Notes: generated from the letters alone by a model not told the origin. A stretch of DNA of 64,000 nucleotides from Aeromonas jandaei (GCF_037890695.1 NZ_CP149571.1:255501-319500); one strand, 5' to 3'; counted from the first letter of the stretch, positions 35,413-44,791 are shown. Program-made: numbers and translations.

Positions 35413-36132
35413 ATGAGTGAAGGTGTCGTCGTGATTGGCGCTTCTGGCGGTATCGGGGCGGCGCTGGTCGCACACTGGTTGGCGGCGGGTGTCGGGCCAG
35501 TGATTGCTATCAGTCGTCAGCCCGCACCTGCTGGCCTCTCATCACCGGGTCTACACTGGCTATGTTGCGATTACAGCGATGAGCAGATGGTAGCTGCGGT
35601 AGCCCGTATCGCGGAGTTGGCGCCGCGACCCCATCGGGTGGTGATATGCAACGGCATCCTGCATCAGGGGGAGATCCAGCCGGAGAAGCGGCTGGAGGCA
35701 CTCAATCTCGCGGCCATGACCCATCTTTACCAGACCAACGCCTTGCTGCCGCTGCGCTGGATCAGCCAGCTGTTACCGCTGTTTGGCCGCGATCCCTGCA
35801 CTCTGGCCGTTCTCAGCGCCCGGGTCGGCAGCATTGGCGACAACCGGGCTGGCGGCTGGTATGGCTATCGCGCATCCAAGGCCGCCCTCAACATGCTGCT
35901 CAAGTGTGCCGCCATCGAGCTGGCCCGGCGGGCCCCCGGCGTCAAATTGCTGGCCTTCCATCCCGGCACCGTGGATACCCCACTCTCTCGCCCGTTTCAC
36001 GCCAACGTACCGGCGGGAAACGTGCAGAGTCCCGAGCGGGTGGCCGGCCATCTGGTTAACCTGATGAACCGGCTGCAACCGGATGGCGAGCTGAGCTTTC
36101 TCGACTGGCAGGGCAAACCTATCGAGTGGTAG
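35413..36132 (+). CDS. SDR-family oxidoreductase (C-factor type)
   Basis: A 239-residue short-chain dehydrogenase/reductase. It has the nucleotide-binding GASGGIGAAL at the N terminus, CNGILHQ in place of the NNAG motif, and the catalytic Ser/Tyr/Lys set S-x-RVGSIGDN...YGYRASKAALN. HPGTVDTPLSRPF follows. It resembles the C-factor (CsgA-like) SDRs of proteobacteria; substrate is unknown. AAGGAGC precedes the ATG. Its 3' end overlaps the convergent tmcA by 14 bp. Confidence 0.85.
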   Translation: MSEGVVVIGASGGIGAALVAHWLAAGVGPVIAISRQPAPAGLSSPGLHWLCCDYSDEQMVAAVARIAELAPRPHRVVICNGILHQGEIQPEKRLEALNLAAMTHLYQTNALLPLRWISQLLPLFGRDPCTLAVLSARVGSIGDNRAGGWYGYRASKAALNMLLKCAAIELARRAPGVKLLAFHPGTVDTPLSRPFHANVPAGNVQSPERVAGHLVNLMNRLQPDGELSFLDWQGKPIEW

Positions 36133-38185
36133 GGGAGATCAGGAGACGCGCCAGCAGCGCCCGCAGCGCCTTGATAACGGCGGGCTTGCCCGCCAGTTGC
36201 AACCTCGCAGCCAGCGCCCCCCACTCTGCGTATTGCCAGATTGGGGCAATCAGCAGAGCACGTTCGTCAGGAGTCAGTGAAGCCAACACATCCAGATTGC
36301 GCGCCAGCCACAACTGCAGGCTGGATTGGCTCAGTTCAAACGGCTTGTGATGATGGGCAAAGCACTCAACCTCGTCGCGCTCGAACTCGCCAAGCTTGGG
36401 CGCGGTGACGGTACTGCCTTGCAGGCATTGCCATACCAACTCGGGATCCAATCCATTCAACTCACCCGCCAGCAAGGTCGGCAGCTGGCGTACAAAACGC
36501 TGCTGCCATTGATTCAACTCGATTTCATGCTCGGGTTTCAGCGCTTTGAGCAGCAGGGCTGCGTGGCAGCCGCTGGCGGCATCCCGCTGCAGGCCGATGC
36601 GCAGCACCGCCAGCCCGGCCTTGCGCCAGAAGGGAAGCAGGTCAGCGCTGGCCGAAAAGGCAGAGCCGAGGTAGTCGATGCCAATCTGGCGATAGTGCTC
36701 CTCAAGCTTGCCAAGCAGCAGCAACCCCAACCCGTGGCGATGCAGCTCGGGGTGGATGGCGATACGCATTACCCGGGCGTAGCTGCGCCCCCCCGCCGTT
36801 TTGAAACCGGCGTGGGCCAGCAGCGACTGGGGCAGCAGATGGCCACGCGGACGGCGACGCCCGGCCCAGATCGCCTCGGCAAGTTCAGGGTCTATTTCCC
36901 CTTCCCGCGCTACCAAGGCCACCCCCAGCAGGCTCGCATCCTGCTCCAGCAGATGGATGTCGAGATCCGGGCTCTCCAGCAGGGACCTGAGATCGCTCGG
37001 CGTGGTCTGGTAGTGAGCCAGCACCAGCAGGCCAAACAGCTGGTTGAGCAACGCCTCGTCGCTCGCCAGCACCTCCTGACTGACCAGACGCCAGCTTGGG
37101 CTGGCTGGCGGCAAGGGCGTTGCCACTTCGGCATTGAGGCCGAGCAGGCGGAAAATCAGCGGCTCCAGCGGATCGCGCTCACTCCAGCGAATGGGCTCAG
37201 AGAGTTGGATCTCCTGCCATTCCGGGGTCTGGCTATCGAGCACCCGCTTGAAGCGCAGGTGAAAACCGCGCCCCGTCCCCTCGTAACCGTGCTCGGTGGT
37301 GGCAAACACAATGCGGCTGTGGCGGGCCAGCATGGCTTCAAGCAGCGGGGTCGGAATGGCGGCAGCTTCATCTACCAGCAGCAGATCGGGATTCATCGCC
37401 TCGTGCACCAGCCGATCCGGCGAGCAGTAGCTCAGCCCGATCAGCTGTTCCGGCGTAGTATCTAACCCGCGCGCGGCGTGGACAAACAGGGTCGCCACCG
37501 TCGCCTGCGAGGGAGCCGTCACTACTATGTTCAGCGAGGGTTGCTGGCGCAGCAGCTCGGCGGCAGCCAGCCCCAGCAGCGCACTCTTGCCACGACCGCG
37601 GTCGGCACTCAGCACCAGCGGCCGGCGGCGATGACCGTGCAACACCTTGTGGATGGCGGGCAGCGCCCGCGCCTGATCGCAGCTCAGCCTGCGCTCCGGC
37701 CCAAGCGGTTGCCACGGCAGCGAGCAAACCGGCGGCTCCAGCAAGAGGGCGGGATCCCCCGCCAGCAACCGCACCAGCCGGGCGATAAAGCCGTGAGCGG
37801 CCCGACCGGCCTCCTCCGGCTGCGCCACCAGCCGAATCCGATCGGGATCCGGCCATGAAGGCCACTGTGCTCTGGGCGGCGTTAGCAGCAACAGCAAGCC
37901 ACCGGCGCGCAGAGTGCCCGCCAACGCCCCGAAGGCATCGGGATGAAAGCCGCTGAAGGCGTTGAACACCAGCGTGTCGCACTCCTGACCGAGCCGCTGC
38001 AGCGCCTTGGCGGCAGGTTGCGGGGCATAGCACTCGGGCCCCGCCCCCAGCCAGAAGACGGTCTCGCCGAGCAGGGATTGGGCGCGGGCAATGCAGTCGG
38101 CCTCCTCCCCCTCCAACCAGATCAGGCGCCGCTCGCCGGCGCGGGCCAGCGCCTCGCGCAGGCTGTTGAGCTCAGGCGGCGTCAT
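36119..38185 (-). CDS. tmcA: tRNA(Met) cytidine acetyltransferase TmcA
   Basis: A 688-residue enzyme that makes N4-acetylcytidine at the wobble base of elongator tRNA-Met, using acetyl-CoA and ATP. It has an N-terminal DUF1726-type region, then a helicase-like ATPase with P loop SADRGRGKSALLGLAA, Walker B LLVDEAAAIP and motif FATTEHGYEGTGRGFHLRF. A GNAT acetyltransferase part follows (YARVMRIAIHPELHRHGLGLLLLGKLE), then a tRNA-binding tail. Length is near E. coli TmcA (671). Its ATG overlaps the stop of the upstream HlyU-type gene by 4 bp, so translation is likely coupled. Confidence 0.94.
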   Translation of the reverse strand: MTPPELNSLREALARAGERRLIWLEGEEADCIARAQSLLGETVFWLGAGPECYAPQPAAKALQRLGQECDTLVFNAFSGFHPDAFGALAGTLRAGGLLLLLTPPRAQWPSWPDPDRIRLVAQPEEAGRAAHGFIARLVRLLAGDPALLLEPPVCSLPWQPLGPERRLSCDQARALPAIHKVLHGHRRRPLVLSADRGRGKSALLGLAAAELLRQQPSLNIVVTAPSQATVATLFVHAARGLDTTPEQLIGLSYCSPDRLVHEAMNPDLLLVDEAAAIPTPLLEAMLARHSRIVFATTEHGYEGTGRGFHLRFKRVLDSQTPEWQEIQLSEPIRWSERDPLEPLIFRLLGLNAEVATPLPPASPSWRLVSQEVLASDEALLNQLFGLLVLAHYQTTPSDLRSLLESPDLDIHLLEQDASLLGVALVAREGEIDPELAEAIWAGRRRPRGHLLPQSLLAHAGFKTAGGRSYARVMRIAIHPELHRHGLGLLLLGKLEEHYRQIGIDYLGSAFSASADLLPFWRKAGLAVLRIGLQRDAASGCHAALLLKALKPEHEIELNQWQQRFVRQLPTLLAGELNGLDPELVWQCLQGSTVTAPKLGEFERDEVECFAHHHKPFELSQSSLQLWLARNLDVLASLTPDERALLIAPIWQYAEWGALAARLQLAGKPAVIKALRALLARLLISPTTR

Positions 38186-38493
38186 GAAGCCTGGCTGTCA
38201 GCCGGTTTGCGGGGCTCGAACATGCGCTCCCCCATCTGATCGATAAAGGTGTGGGCCTTCTGCACCATGAAGCGCTCGGCATCGGCCGGGTTGGCAAACA
38301 GATCGGAGCGGATAAAGCGGTGGGTTTGCAGCACGCCGTCCACCTCTTTGGTGATGCGGCCTGCCAGCCGGTACTGGCCACCTTCGGCCATGGGTTCCGG
38401 ATAGATGAGATAGCCGGCATATTCGGTGGGGGTGGCCTCCGCAGCCTTGGCTGGCTCGCCCCCGAACAGGGCGCTGAACAGTTTCTTGAGCAT
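38182..38493 (-). CDS. HlyU-family regulator-like protein
   Basis: A 103-residue protein of the short HlyU family found in Vibrio, Aeromonas and relatives: MLKKLFSALFGG, then EYAGYLIYPEPMAEGGQYRLAGRITKEVDG, HRFIRSDLFANPADAERFMVQKA. Despite the family name it has no visible helix-turn-helix, so a direct DNA-binding role is doubtful. The ATG at 38493 is the family start; an upstream extension to 38565 is not protein-like. It overlaps tmcA by 4 bp, an operon of two. Confidence 0.82.
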   Translation of the reverse strand: MLKKLFSALFGGEPAKAAEATPTEYAGYLIYPEPMAEGGQYRLAGRITKEVDGVLQTHRFIRSDLFANPADAERFMVQKAHTFIDQMGERMFEPRKPADSQAS

Positions 38494-38578
38494 GATGGTT
38501 CCCTCTGTATCAGGGCATTCTCCCCAAGGGGGTGACAAGTGGCAAGCGGGGGATCTTATTACCAATGGTTATTTGCAT

Positions 38579-38593
38579 TGCGAACCACTCTCA
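38579..38593 (+). promoter_or_regulatory. Candidate Fur box upstream of bfd
   Basis: TGCGAACCACTCTCA matches the 7-1-7 Fur core TGATAAT-C-ATTATCA at 10 of 15 positions, 37 bp before the bfd start. Iron repression of bfd is known in other bacteria. The match is moderate. Confidence 0.42.
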
Positions 38594-38630
38594 TTTAGAT
38601 TTCACTCAATTTCAGATGAGGTAATCCACC

Positions 38631-38837
38631 ATGTACGTCTGTTTATGCCGCGGCATCACAGATACCCAGATCCGCAAGGCGGTGCAGTCTGGTAGCAGCG
38701 AATTCCGCCAGCTCAAGCAGTCGCTCGAGGTGGGCGCCCAGTGTGGCAAGTGCGTGCGCATGACCATGGAGATCATCGCCGCCGAGCTCGACAAGATGGA
38801 GCAGGAGCAAACCCCGCTCTACTACGAAGTGGCCTGA
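38631..38837 (+). CDS. bfd: Bacterioferritin-associated ferredoxin Bfd
   Basis: A 68-residue [2Fe-2S] protein that helps release iron from bacterioferritin. The four cluster cysteines are visible as CLC (YVCLCRGITD, residues 4 and 6) and CGKC (GAQCGKCVR, residues 38 and 41). Length and spacing fit Bfd. GAGGTAA precedes the ATG. It is 83 bp upstream of bfr; the pair is likely cotranscribed and iron-regulated. Confidence 0.94.
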   Translation: MYVCLCRGITDTQIRKAVQSGSSEFRQLKQSLEVGAQCGKCVRMTMEIIAAELDKMEQEQTPLYYEVA

Positions 38838-38920
38838 TCCGCCGCCATCCCGAAGTCGTCATGTTTCTCGACTAAGCTCTGATGATTGCCACATCTGGCA
38901 CGAACCAAGGAGCACTGTCG

Positions 38921-39397
38921 ATGAAAGGAGACCCCAAGATCATTGCCCACCTCAACAAGGTGCTGGCCAATGAGCTGATAGCCATCAACCAATACTTCCT
39001 GCACGCCCGCATCTACGATGACTGGGGCCTCAAGGCACTCGGGCACAAGGAGTACCACGAATCCATCGACGAGATGAAGCACGCCGACGAGCTGGTCAAG
39101 CGGGTGCTGTTTCTCGAAGGGCTGCCCAATCTGCAGGATCTCGGCAAGCTGCGCATCGGTGAAACGGTGGAAGAGATGCTGCGCTGCGACCTCTCGCTGG
39201 AGATGGATGCCATTCCCGACCTGAAAGTGGCCATTGCCTACGCCGAATCGGTGCAGGATTACATCAGCCGCGACCTGTTTCAGGAGATCCTGGAAGATGA
39301 GGAGGAGCATGTGGACTGGCTGGAGACCCAGCTCGATCTCATCGATCGCATCGGGCTGGAGAACTACCAGCAGGCGCAGTTGCACCACGGCTCCTGA
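38921..39397 (+). CDS. bfr: Bacterioferritin
   Basis: A 158-residue haem-containing ferritin that stores iron in a 24-mer. The diiron centre ligands are in place: Glu18 ([10 protein letters not shown]), Glu51 and His54 (IDEMKHADE), Glu94 region (VAIAYAES), and the late [11 protein letters not shown] motif. The haem-binding Met52 is present. AAGGAG lies at good distance from the ATG at 38921. The operon with bfd ends in a strong terminator at 39412-39450. Confidence 0.95.
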   Translation: MKGDPKIIAHLNKVLANELIAINQYFLHARIYDDWGLKALGHKEYHESIDEMKHADELVKRVLFLEGLPNLQDLGKLRIGETVEEMLRCDLSLEMDAIPDLKVAIAYAESVQDYISRDLFQEILEDEEEHVDWLETQLDLIDRIGLENYQQAQLHHGS

Positions 39398-39411
39398 CCC
39401 GCCAAAGAACT

Positions 39412-39450
39412 CAAATGAAGAGACCCGCTGCTGGCGGGTCTCTTCATTTG
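39412..39450 (+). terminator. Long terminator hairpin after bfr
   Basis: Perfect 17-bp stem CAAATGAAGAGACCCGC / GCGGGTCTCTTCATTTG around TGCTG. No long T run follows on the plus strand, so it may also stabilise the mRNA end. Confidence 0.75.
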
Positions 39451-39569
39451 GGCCACCATTGCCCGAAAACTTTCCGGCAGGATCACAGTTAATACGCCCG
39501 ACACAGCATCTGTCATGGCTTTCGATTAGGATACGGCTCAATTCCAATCACAACGCTACGGATACCTTC

Positions 39570-40028
39570 ATGGAACAGATTGCACGCGAGATGGCACCCC
39601 ACAAGCGGGTGGCACTGGTCGCTCACGACAACATGAAAACCCCTCTGCTGAACTGGGTCATGCGCCGCAAGGAGGAGCTCAAGCTCCACCACCTCTATGC
39701 CACCGGCACCACCGGCACCATGCTCGGCAAAAAGGCCGAGCTGCCCATCACCTGCCTCTTCTCCGGCCCCATGGGTGGCGACCAGCAGCTTGGCGCCCTG
39801 ATTGCCGAAGGGAAGATCGACGTACTGATCTTCTTCTGGGATCCCCTCAATGCGGTGCCGCACGATCCGGATGTGAAGGCGCTGCTGCGACTTGCTGCAG
39901 TGTGGAACATCCCGGTTGCCACCAACGAAGCGACCGCCGACTTCATCATGGACAGCCCCCATATGCGGCAGGCGTTCAGCGTGCAGATCCCGGACTACGC
40001 CGGCTACCTCAAGGCACGTACCGAGTAA
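39570..40028 (+). CDS. mgsA: Methylglyoxal synthase
   Basis: A 152-residue enzyme that turns dihydroxyacetone phosphate into methylglyoxal, a bypass of lower glycolysis under phosphate limitation. Motifs: [10 protein letters not shown] (His near the active site), [35 protein letters not shown] and the catalytic Asp in [20 protein letters not shown]. Length equals E. coli MgsA. The ribosome-binding site is weak. It ends at a clear hairpin (40038-40062). Confidence 0.95.
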   Translation: MEQIAREMAPHKRVALVAHDNMKTPLLNWVMRRKEELKLHHLYATGTTGTMLGKKAELPITCLFSGPMGGDQQLGALIAEGKIDVLIFFWDPLNAVPHDPDVKALLRLAAVWNIPVATNEATADFIMDSPHMRQAFSVQIPDYAGYLKARTE

Positions 40029-40037
40029 CAGATACAC

Positions 40038-40062
40038 CAAGGGCCGCAGCAAGCGGCCCTTG
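40038..40062 (+). terminator. Terminator after mgsA
   Basis: Stem CAAGGGCCGC / GCGGCCCTTG around AGCAA, followed by TTATT. Confidence 0.75.
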
Positions 40063-40287
40063 TTATTGCCGGGGATAGCCCCAGGCCAGCACGAATTGAC
40101 CGGAAGATCGGCCAGCGGGATTTGCCAGCACTGATGAAACAAGCCGCTGGCGTGGTCGCGCGATTATTTCACCAGCGCAACAAATAAATTTTATAGTCAG
40201 CTTTTCTTGCAACAATCTTGTTTGGCGCATACACCTGTCACTCTGGCGGTCAGATGAGGGAGTGCCCCCGATCCTCCCTTTGGTGAT

Positions 40288-41439
40288 TCACAGTGCCTGG
40301 GCGAGGATCCGCGCGACCTGATCCGGGTCGATATCCTGCTGCTCCCCGAGCGCGGTGCGCCCGACCCGCTTGAGGTTGGAGCAGACCGCCGGAATGCAGC
40401 TTTCGCTGAGGCCATAGTCAGAGAGGCGGGTGCCTAGCCCCATCTGCTGGAAGAACTGTTCGGTGCGGATAATCGCCTCTTCGATGCGCAGGGCATAATC
40501 CTCGCGGCTGGAGTGCCACACCCGCTCGGCAAACTGGGCCAGCTTCTCCTGCTTCTGCGCAGCCCGCTCCCGCAGCAGGGCGGGCAGCACCACCGCCAGA
40601 CTCTGGCCGTGGTCGAGCCCGTAAAGCGCCGTCAGCTGATGGCCGATGGCGTGAGAAGCCCAATCCTGCGGCACCCCGCAACCGATAAGGCCGTTGAGCG
40701 CCAGACTGGCCGCCCACATCAGATTGGCCCGCACCTGATAGTTGGTCGGCTCCGCCAGCGCCTTGGGGCCGTTTTCCACCAGCACCTGCAGCAGCCCCTC
40801 CGCCAGTCTGTCCTGCACCTCGCCCCCCACCGGGAAGGTGAGGTACTGCTCGGCAATATGGACAAAGGCATCCACCACCCCGTTGCCGGTCTGGCGCGGC
40901 GGCAGGCTGAAGGTGGTGGTCGGGTCGAGCACCGCAAACTGCGGCTGCACCAGCGGGCTTCTGAAGGAGATCTTCACATCCCCCCGGCTCACCACCGAGG
41001 TGGGATTGCTCTCTGAGCCGGTCGCCGGCAGAGTCAGCACACAGCCCATCGGCAGCGCCTTGTGCACGCTCGCCTGCTTGCCGCAGATGTCCCAGGGATC
41101 ATCCCCCTCGTAGCAGGCGGCCGCCGCGACAAACTTGGTGCCATCGACTACCGAGCCGCCACCGACCGCCAGCAGGAAGTCGATGCGCTCGCGTTTCACC
41201 TGCGCCACCGCCTCCATCAACAGCTCGAATCTGGGGTTGGCACCGATGCCGGAAAACTCCTGCCACGTCACCCCTTCCAGCGCCCGGGTCAACTGCTCAT
41301 ACACCCCGTTCTGCTTGATGCTGCCACCGCCGTAGAGCACCAGCAGCCGGCTGCCGGGCGGGATCAGTTCGGGCAGGCTGGCGATCTGCCCTTCACCGAA
41401 ACAGATGCGGGTCGGATTGGCATATTGGAAGTTGTACAC
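40288..41439 (-). CDS. Iron-containing alcohol dehydrogenase, YqhD-like
   Basis: A 383-residue group III alcohol dehydrogenase, NADPH-dependent in E. coli YqhD. Motifs: nucleotide site LLAVGGGSVVDGTKF, the GSESNPTSVV segment, metal ligands in VVDAFVHIAEQYLTFPV and the HAIGHQLTALYGLDHGQSLAVVLPA region. It reduces reactive aldehydes; the position next to mgsA, on the opposite strand with a 259-bp gap, is suggestive but not proof of a methylglyoxal role. Length is near YqhD (387). Confidence 0.9.
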   Translation of the reverse strand: MYNFQYANPTRICFGEGQIASLPELIPPGSRLLVLYGGGSIKQNGVYEQLTRALEGVTWQEFSGIGANPRFELLMEAVAQVKRERIDFLLAVGGGSVVDGTKFVAAAACYEGDDPWDICGKQASVHKALPMGCVLTLPATGSESNPTSVVSRGDVKISFRSPLVQPQFAVLDPTTTFSLPPRQTGNGVVDAFVHIAEQYLTFPVGGEVQDRLAEGLLQVLVENGPKALAEPTNYQVRANLMWAASLALNGLIGCGVPQDWASHAIGHQLTALYGLDHGQSLAVVLPALLRERAAQKQEKLAQFAERVWHSSREDYALRIEEAIIRTEQFFQQMGLGTRLSDYGLSESCIPAVCSNLKRVGRTALGEQQDIDPDQVARILAQAL

Positions 41440-41582
41440 GGCGGACTCCTCGACTGGCTCAATGCGCGGACATTGTGCGCCTGTGGGGAGGTGAGGTCAA
41501 AAGAGGTGGCAGAAGCTTGCCCATCGGCGGTCGACACTGGCCCATCTGTGCCGACCAGGTATCTCTCACAACAGTGACGGGA

Positions 41583-42038
41583 TCAGGCGGTTTTGGCCTC
41601 ATCTTTGGATGAGCTCTTCTTGCCGGTCAGGCGATCCATCGCCTCTTTCAGCATCGCATCTTTCTGCTCGTTGAGCGGCTTGCTCTGCTCGGCCCGCTCT
41701 TCCGGCGTCAGCTTCTTGTTGTCGGCGATAGCCTTGAGTTTGTCTTCTATCTCGTTGAATTTCTTGCGATCAAACCCGAGCGCCTTGTCCACCAGCTGTT
41801 GCACCACGCCCCCCTTGTCGGAGCTCATGTCGAGCGCCGGCGGCAGCTTGCTGTTCTTGGCCAGATGTTCATAGGTGAGCACCTGCTGGGCCTGACTGGT
41901 CATGCGCTGGGTGGAGAGGCTGACCATCTCCTCCCAGCCACCACCCTGTCCGCCGCTACTGGCACTGTTGAGGGTGGCGAGGGCGCGGTTGTTGGAGGCG
42001 CTCTGGGCAAGCTGCTGGCTGTAGGGTTTGATATCCAT
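41583..42038 (-). CDS. Uncharacterised hydrophilic protein
   Basis: A 151-residue soluble protein, rich in Lys, Glu, Gln and Ser. The N-terminal part is Ser/Gly-rich (MDIKPYSQQLAQSASNNRALATLNSASSGGQGGG) and the C-terminal part is highly charged and helical (DRKKFNEIEDKLKAIADNKKLTPEERAEQSKPLNEQKDAMLKEAMDRLTGKK). GGGAGTC is a good ribosome-binding site before the ATG at 42038. I do not recognise a family; no function is claimed. Confidence 0.6.
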   Translation of the reverse strand: MDIKPYSQQLAQSASNNRALATLNSASSGGQGGGWEEMVSLSTQRMTSQAQQVLTYEHLAKNSKLPPALDMSSDKGGVVQQLVDKALGFDRKKFNEIEDKLKAIADNKKLTPEERAEQSKPLNEQKDAMLKEAMDRLTGKKSSSKDEAKTA

Positions 42039-42510
42039 GAAGACTCCCGTTCTGTGTGCCGACCCGCCGGAGCGGGCTGACTGAATGCGGCGGTATGGGG
42101 TCTGGCCCCACCTTTGACAATAAAACCAGCAAGTTACAGGCCAACTTGTCAGATTGGGCGAGATCCCCACTCTGGCAAGCTTGCCAGCGGTTACAGCCCC
42201 GACGCAGCGTCAGAATCATGACTCATCCGCTGCTTTTACCCCGATTTCCGACACATACCGCTGCCCCACAAACACTGCACCCTATAAACCGCAGGAACGC
42301 TCCGTCGATCACAAAACAAACAACCACTCAGGAATACAATTTTGGCGCACATAACAACCAGCCAGCCGTGTCATGGATGATCTGTTCGTAAAACCAATAA
42401 CAGGCAGACCAATCTGCCGAGCGCACTCCGCTGCCAGTTCGGAGTTGCAGCCTCCCCACACCTCATCCCCTCGCCTGACTCTCACTCACAGCAACCCTTA
42501 GGGGACACCT
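42039..42510. other. Intergenic region with palindromes
   Basis: About 470 bp with no gene I can support. It has a 16-bp palindrome CTGGCAAGCTTGCCAG at 42172-42187, a CAAGTT...AACTTG inverted repeat at 42130-42148, and a small GGCAGA/TCTGCC hairpin at 42403-42418. A possible -10 is TACAAT at 42333-42338. It separates the hypothetical gene from the dipeptidase gene. Confidence 0.5.
42172..42187. repeat. 16-bp perfect palindrome, possible operator
   Basis: CTGGCAA-GC-TTGCCAG, 7-bp arms and a two-base centre, in the region between the divergent genes at 42038 and 42511. It looks like a dimer-binding operator; the regulator is not identified. Confidence 0.45.
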
Positions 42511-43983
42511 ATGAAAAAACACACCTTGAGTCTTCTCTCCGCCACCCTGCTCACCCTGCTTGGCACCAGTGCCGACGCCTGTACCGGCCTTATCGTCGGC
42601 AAGGGCGCCAGTGCCGATGGCAGCGTGATGATCGCCAGAAACGAGGACTTTGGCGTCAACAACTGGAACAAGTACCTCGCCTTCCGGCCCGCGCAGCAGA
42701 ACGAGGGCAAGGTCTGGAAGCTGGGCAACGGACTGGAAGTGCCGATGCCCAAGGTGTTTTTCGCCTACTCCGCCATCCGTGACTGGGATGCCACAGCCAG
42801 CGACTCTGACGGCAAGTATTACGAGGAGCGCGGCATCAACGAGTTCAACGTCGCCATTTCGGCCACCACCAGTGCCGAGGTCAACGACAAGGCCCAGAAA
42901 GCCGATCCGCTGATCGAGAAGGGAGTGATTGAAGCTATCATCCCCACCCTGATCCTGCCGCAGGCCAGGACAGCCAAGGAGGGGGTCGAGCTGCTTGGCC
43001 GCTATGTGGAGCAATATGGCGCCGGTGAGGGCAACAGCCTCTATCTGGCGGATGTGAACGAGGCCTGGCTGATGGAGATCGGCTCCGGCCACCACTGGAT
43101 TGCGGTGCGGGTGCCGGACGACAGCTACGCCATGGTGGCCAACGGCCTACGGATCCACGGCGTCAATCTCGACAGCGCCGATGTGCTGCACTCGCCCAAG
43201 CTGCTGGAGTTTGTACGCGAACACAAACTGCTGGATAACGCCGACCCGAAAGAGTTCAACTTCGCCAAGGCGTTCGGGGTCATCGCTGACCCGTATAACG
43301 TGGATCGGGAGTGGCTTGGCCAGAAAATGCTGACCGCCAGCCAGCCGCAGCCGACCCGGCAGGCGCAATATCCGCTCTTTATGAAGCCGGATGCCCCCAT
43401 CGCCGTGCCGGACGTAGCCAAACTGCTGAGCGCCACCTATGAGGGCACGCCGCTGGCGGGCAAGGCAGAGCGGCCGATCCGCATCGATCGCCAGCTGGAA
43501 TCTCACGTCATCCAGCTGCGCAAGGAGATGCCCAAAGAGCTGCAGGGATTGATCTGGCAGAGCTACGGCGTACTGGCCGAATCTGTGATGGTGCCGCTCT
43601 ACAACACGCTGGAAAACTATCCCCTGCCCTATCGCACCGGCAGCGACAGCTACTCCGATGATTCTGCCTACTGGCAGTTCCGCAGCCTGACCGCGCTGGC
43701 CAGCGCCGATCCGGACAAGTACCTGCCGCTGCTGCGCGGCGTCTGGAGCAAGGAGAGCAACAAGCTTTACAAGGAGGTGGCCCTGCTCGACAAGAGCCTG
43801 AAACAGGCCTATGCCAGCGACAAGGCTACTGCCATAGGGCTGGCCGCCGACTACTCCTATGGCCAGTTGGAGCAGACCTATCAGATGGCCAAAACGCTGC
43901 GCTACAAGCTGATGACGGATCTGACCAAGCGCACCGAGAAGAAGTATTCGCCGGAGGAGTTCAAGAAGATCATGAGCTTGTGA
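42511..43983 (+). CDS. Exported C69-family dipeptidase
   Basis: A 490-residue Ntn-hydrolase. The signal peptide ends ADA, and the mature N terminus begins CTGLIVGKGASADGSVMIARNEDF, where the N-terminal Cys24 is the nucleophile. Family features: NEFNVAISATTSAEV, GNSLYLADVNEAWLMEIGSGHHWIAVRVPDD, and IRIHGVNLDS-like segments. It resembles PepD-type dipeptidases secreted by Gram-negative bacteria. It ends at a bidirectional terminator. Confidence 0.87.
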   Translation: MKKHTLSLLSATLLTLLGTSADACTGLIVGKGASADGSVMIARNEDFGVNNWNKYLAFRPAQQNEGKVWKLGNGLEVPMPKVFFAYSAIRDWDATASDSDGKYYEERGINEFNVAISATTSAEVNDKAQKADPLIEKGVIEAIIPTLILPQARTAKEGVELLGRYVEQYGAGEGNSLYLADVNEAWLMEIGSGHHWIAVRVPDDSYAMVANGLRIHGVNLDSADVLHSPKLLEFVREHKLLDNADPKEFNFAKAFGVIADPYNVDREWLGQKMLTASQPQPTRQAQYPLFMKPDAPIAVPDVAKLLSATYEGTPLAGKAERPIRIDRQLESHVIQLRKEMPKELQGLIWQSYGVLAESVMVPLYNTLENYPLPYRTGSDSYSDDSAYWQFRSLTALASADPDKYLPLLRGVWSKESNKLYKEVALLDKSLKQAYASDKATAIGLAADYSYGQLEQTYQMAKTLRYKLMTDLTKRTEKKYSPEEFKKIMSL

Positions 43984-43998
43984 CCGGCTCGCCAACGC

Positions 43999-44024
43999 AA
44001 AGAGGCTCCCACGGGAGCCTCTTT
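43999..44024. terminator. Bidirectional terminator
   Basis: Stem AAAGAGGCTCCC / GGGAGCCTCTTT, two-base centre, between the convergent dipeptidase and ydfG genes. Confidence 0.85.
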
Positions 44025-44044
44025 CGTTTCAGCCAATGGAGCGA

Positions 44045-44791
44045 TCAGCGACGGCTGATATTGAGCGGGCCGAAGGTCTGCGCCACCGGCATGATCTCGA
44101 TGCTGTTGATGTTGACGTGAGCCGGTTGCTGGCTCACCCAGAGCACGGTATTGGCGATATCTTCCGGCTGGATCGAATCCACCCCCTGATAGACGGAGGC
44201 CGCCTTGGCATCATCACCGTGGAAGCGCACGTTGGAGAACTCGGTGCCGCCGCACAGGCCCGGCTCCACGTTGGTGACGCGGATGGCGGTACCCGCCAGA
44301 TCGGCGCGCAGGTTGAGGCTGAACTGCTTCACGAACGCCTTGGTGGCGCCGTAGACGTTGCCGCCCGGATAGGGGTAGGTGCCGGCGATGGAGCCGATGT
44401 TGATGACGTGGCCGCGATTGCGCGCCACCATGCCCGGCAGCAGCAATCGGGTGAGCAGGGTCAGACCGCTGATGTTGGTGGCGATCATCTGCTCCCAATC
44501 TTCCAGATCCGCCTTGTGGGCCGGCTCCAGCCCCAGCGCCAGCCCGGCGTTGTTGACCAACAGATCCACCTCGCTCCATTCGGCCGGCAGAGCAGCGATG
44601 GCGGCGCGGGTGGCCGCCTTGTCCTGCACGTCGAACGCCAGCGGCAGGAACTGCGCACCCAGCTCGTCGGCCAGCGCGGCCAGCCGCACGGCACGGCGAC
44701 CGGTACCGATCACCTTGTAGCCCGCCTGCACCAGCTGGCGGCTGATGGACTCACCAAAACCGGACGAGGCGCCCGTTACCATTGCTATCAT
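44045..44791 (-). CDS. ydfG: NADP-dependent 3-hydroxy acid dehydrogenase YdfG-like SDR
   Basis: A 248-residue SDR closely matching E. coli YdfG along its length: VTGASSGFGESISRQLVQAGYKVIGTGRR, LLVNNAGLALGLEPAHKADLEDWEQMI, INIGSIAGTYPYPGGNVYGATKAFVKQFSLNLR, VEPGLCGGTEFSNVRFHGDD. It contains the Ser-Tyr-Lys catalytic set. E. coli YdfG oxidises L-allo-threonine and reduces malonic semialdehyde. ATG at 44791 follows a GGAGGTT ribosome-binding site; an ATG 12 bases upstream is possible. Confidence 0.92.
   Translation of the reverse strand: MIAMVTGASSGFGESISRQLVQAGYKVIGTGRRAVRLAALADELGAQFLPLAFDVQDKAATRAAIAALPAEWSEVDLLVNNAGLALGLEPAHKADLEDWEQMIATNISGLTLLTRLLLPGMVARNRGHVINIGSIAGTYPYPGGNVYGATKAFVKQFSLNLRADLAGTAIRVTNVEPGLCGGTEFSNVRFHGDDAKAASVYQGVDSIQPEDIANTVLWVSQQPAHVNINSIEIMPVAQTFGPLNISRR

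Noticed and set aside
42095..42125. Sigma-54 promoter at TGGCCCCACC
   Set aside because: The GG-N10-GC spacing is not met.
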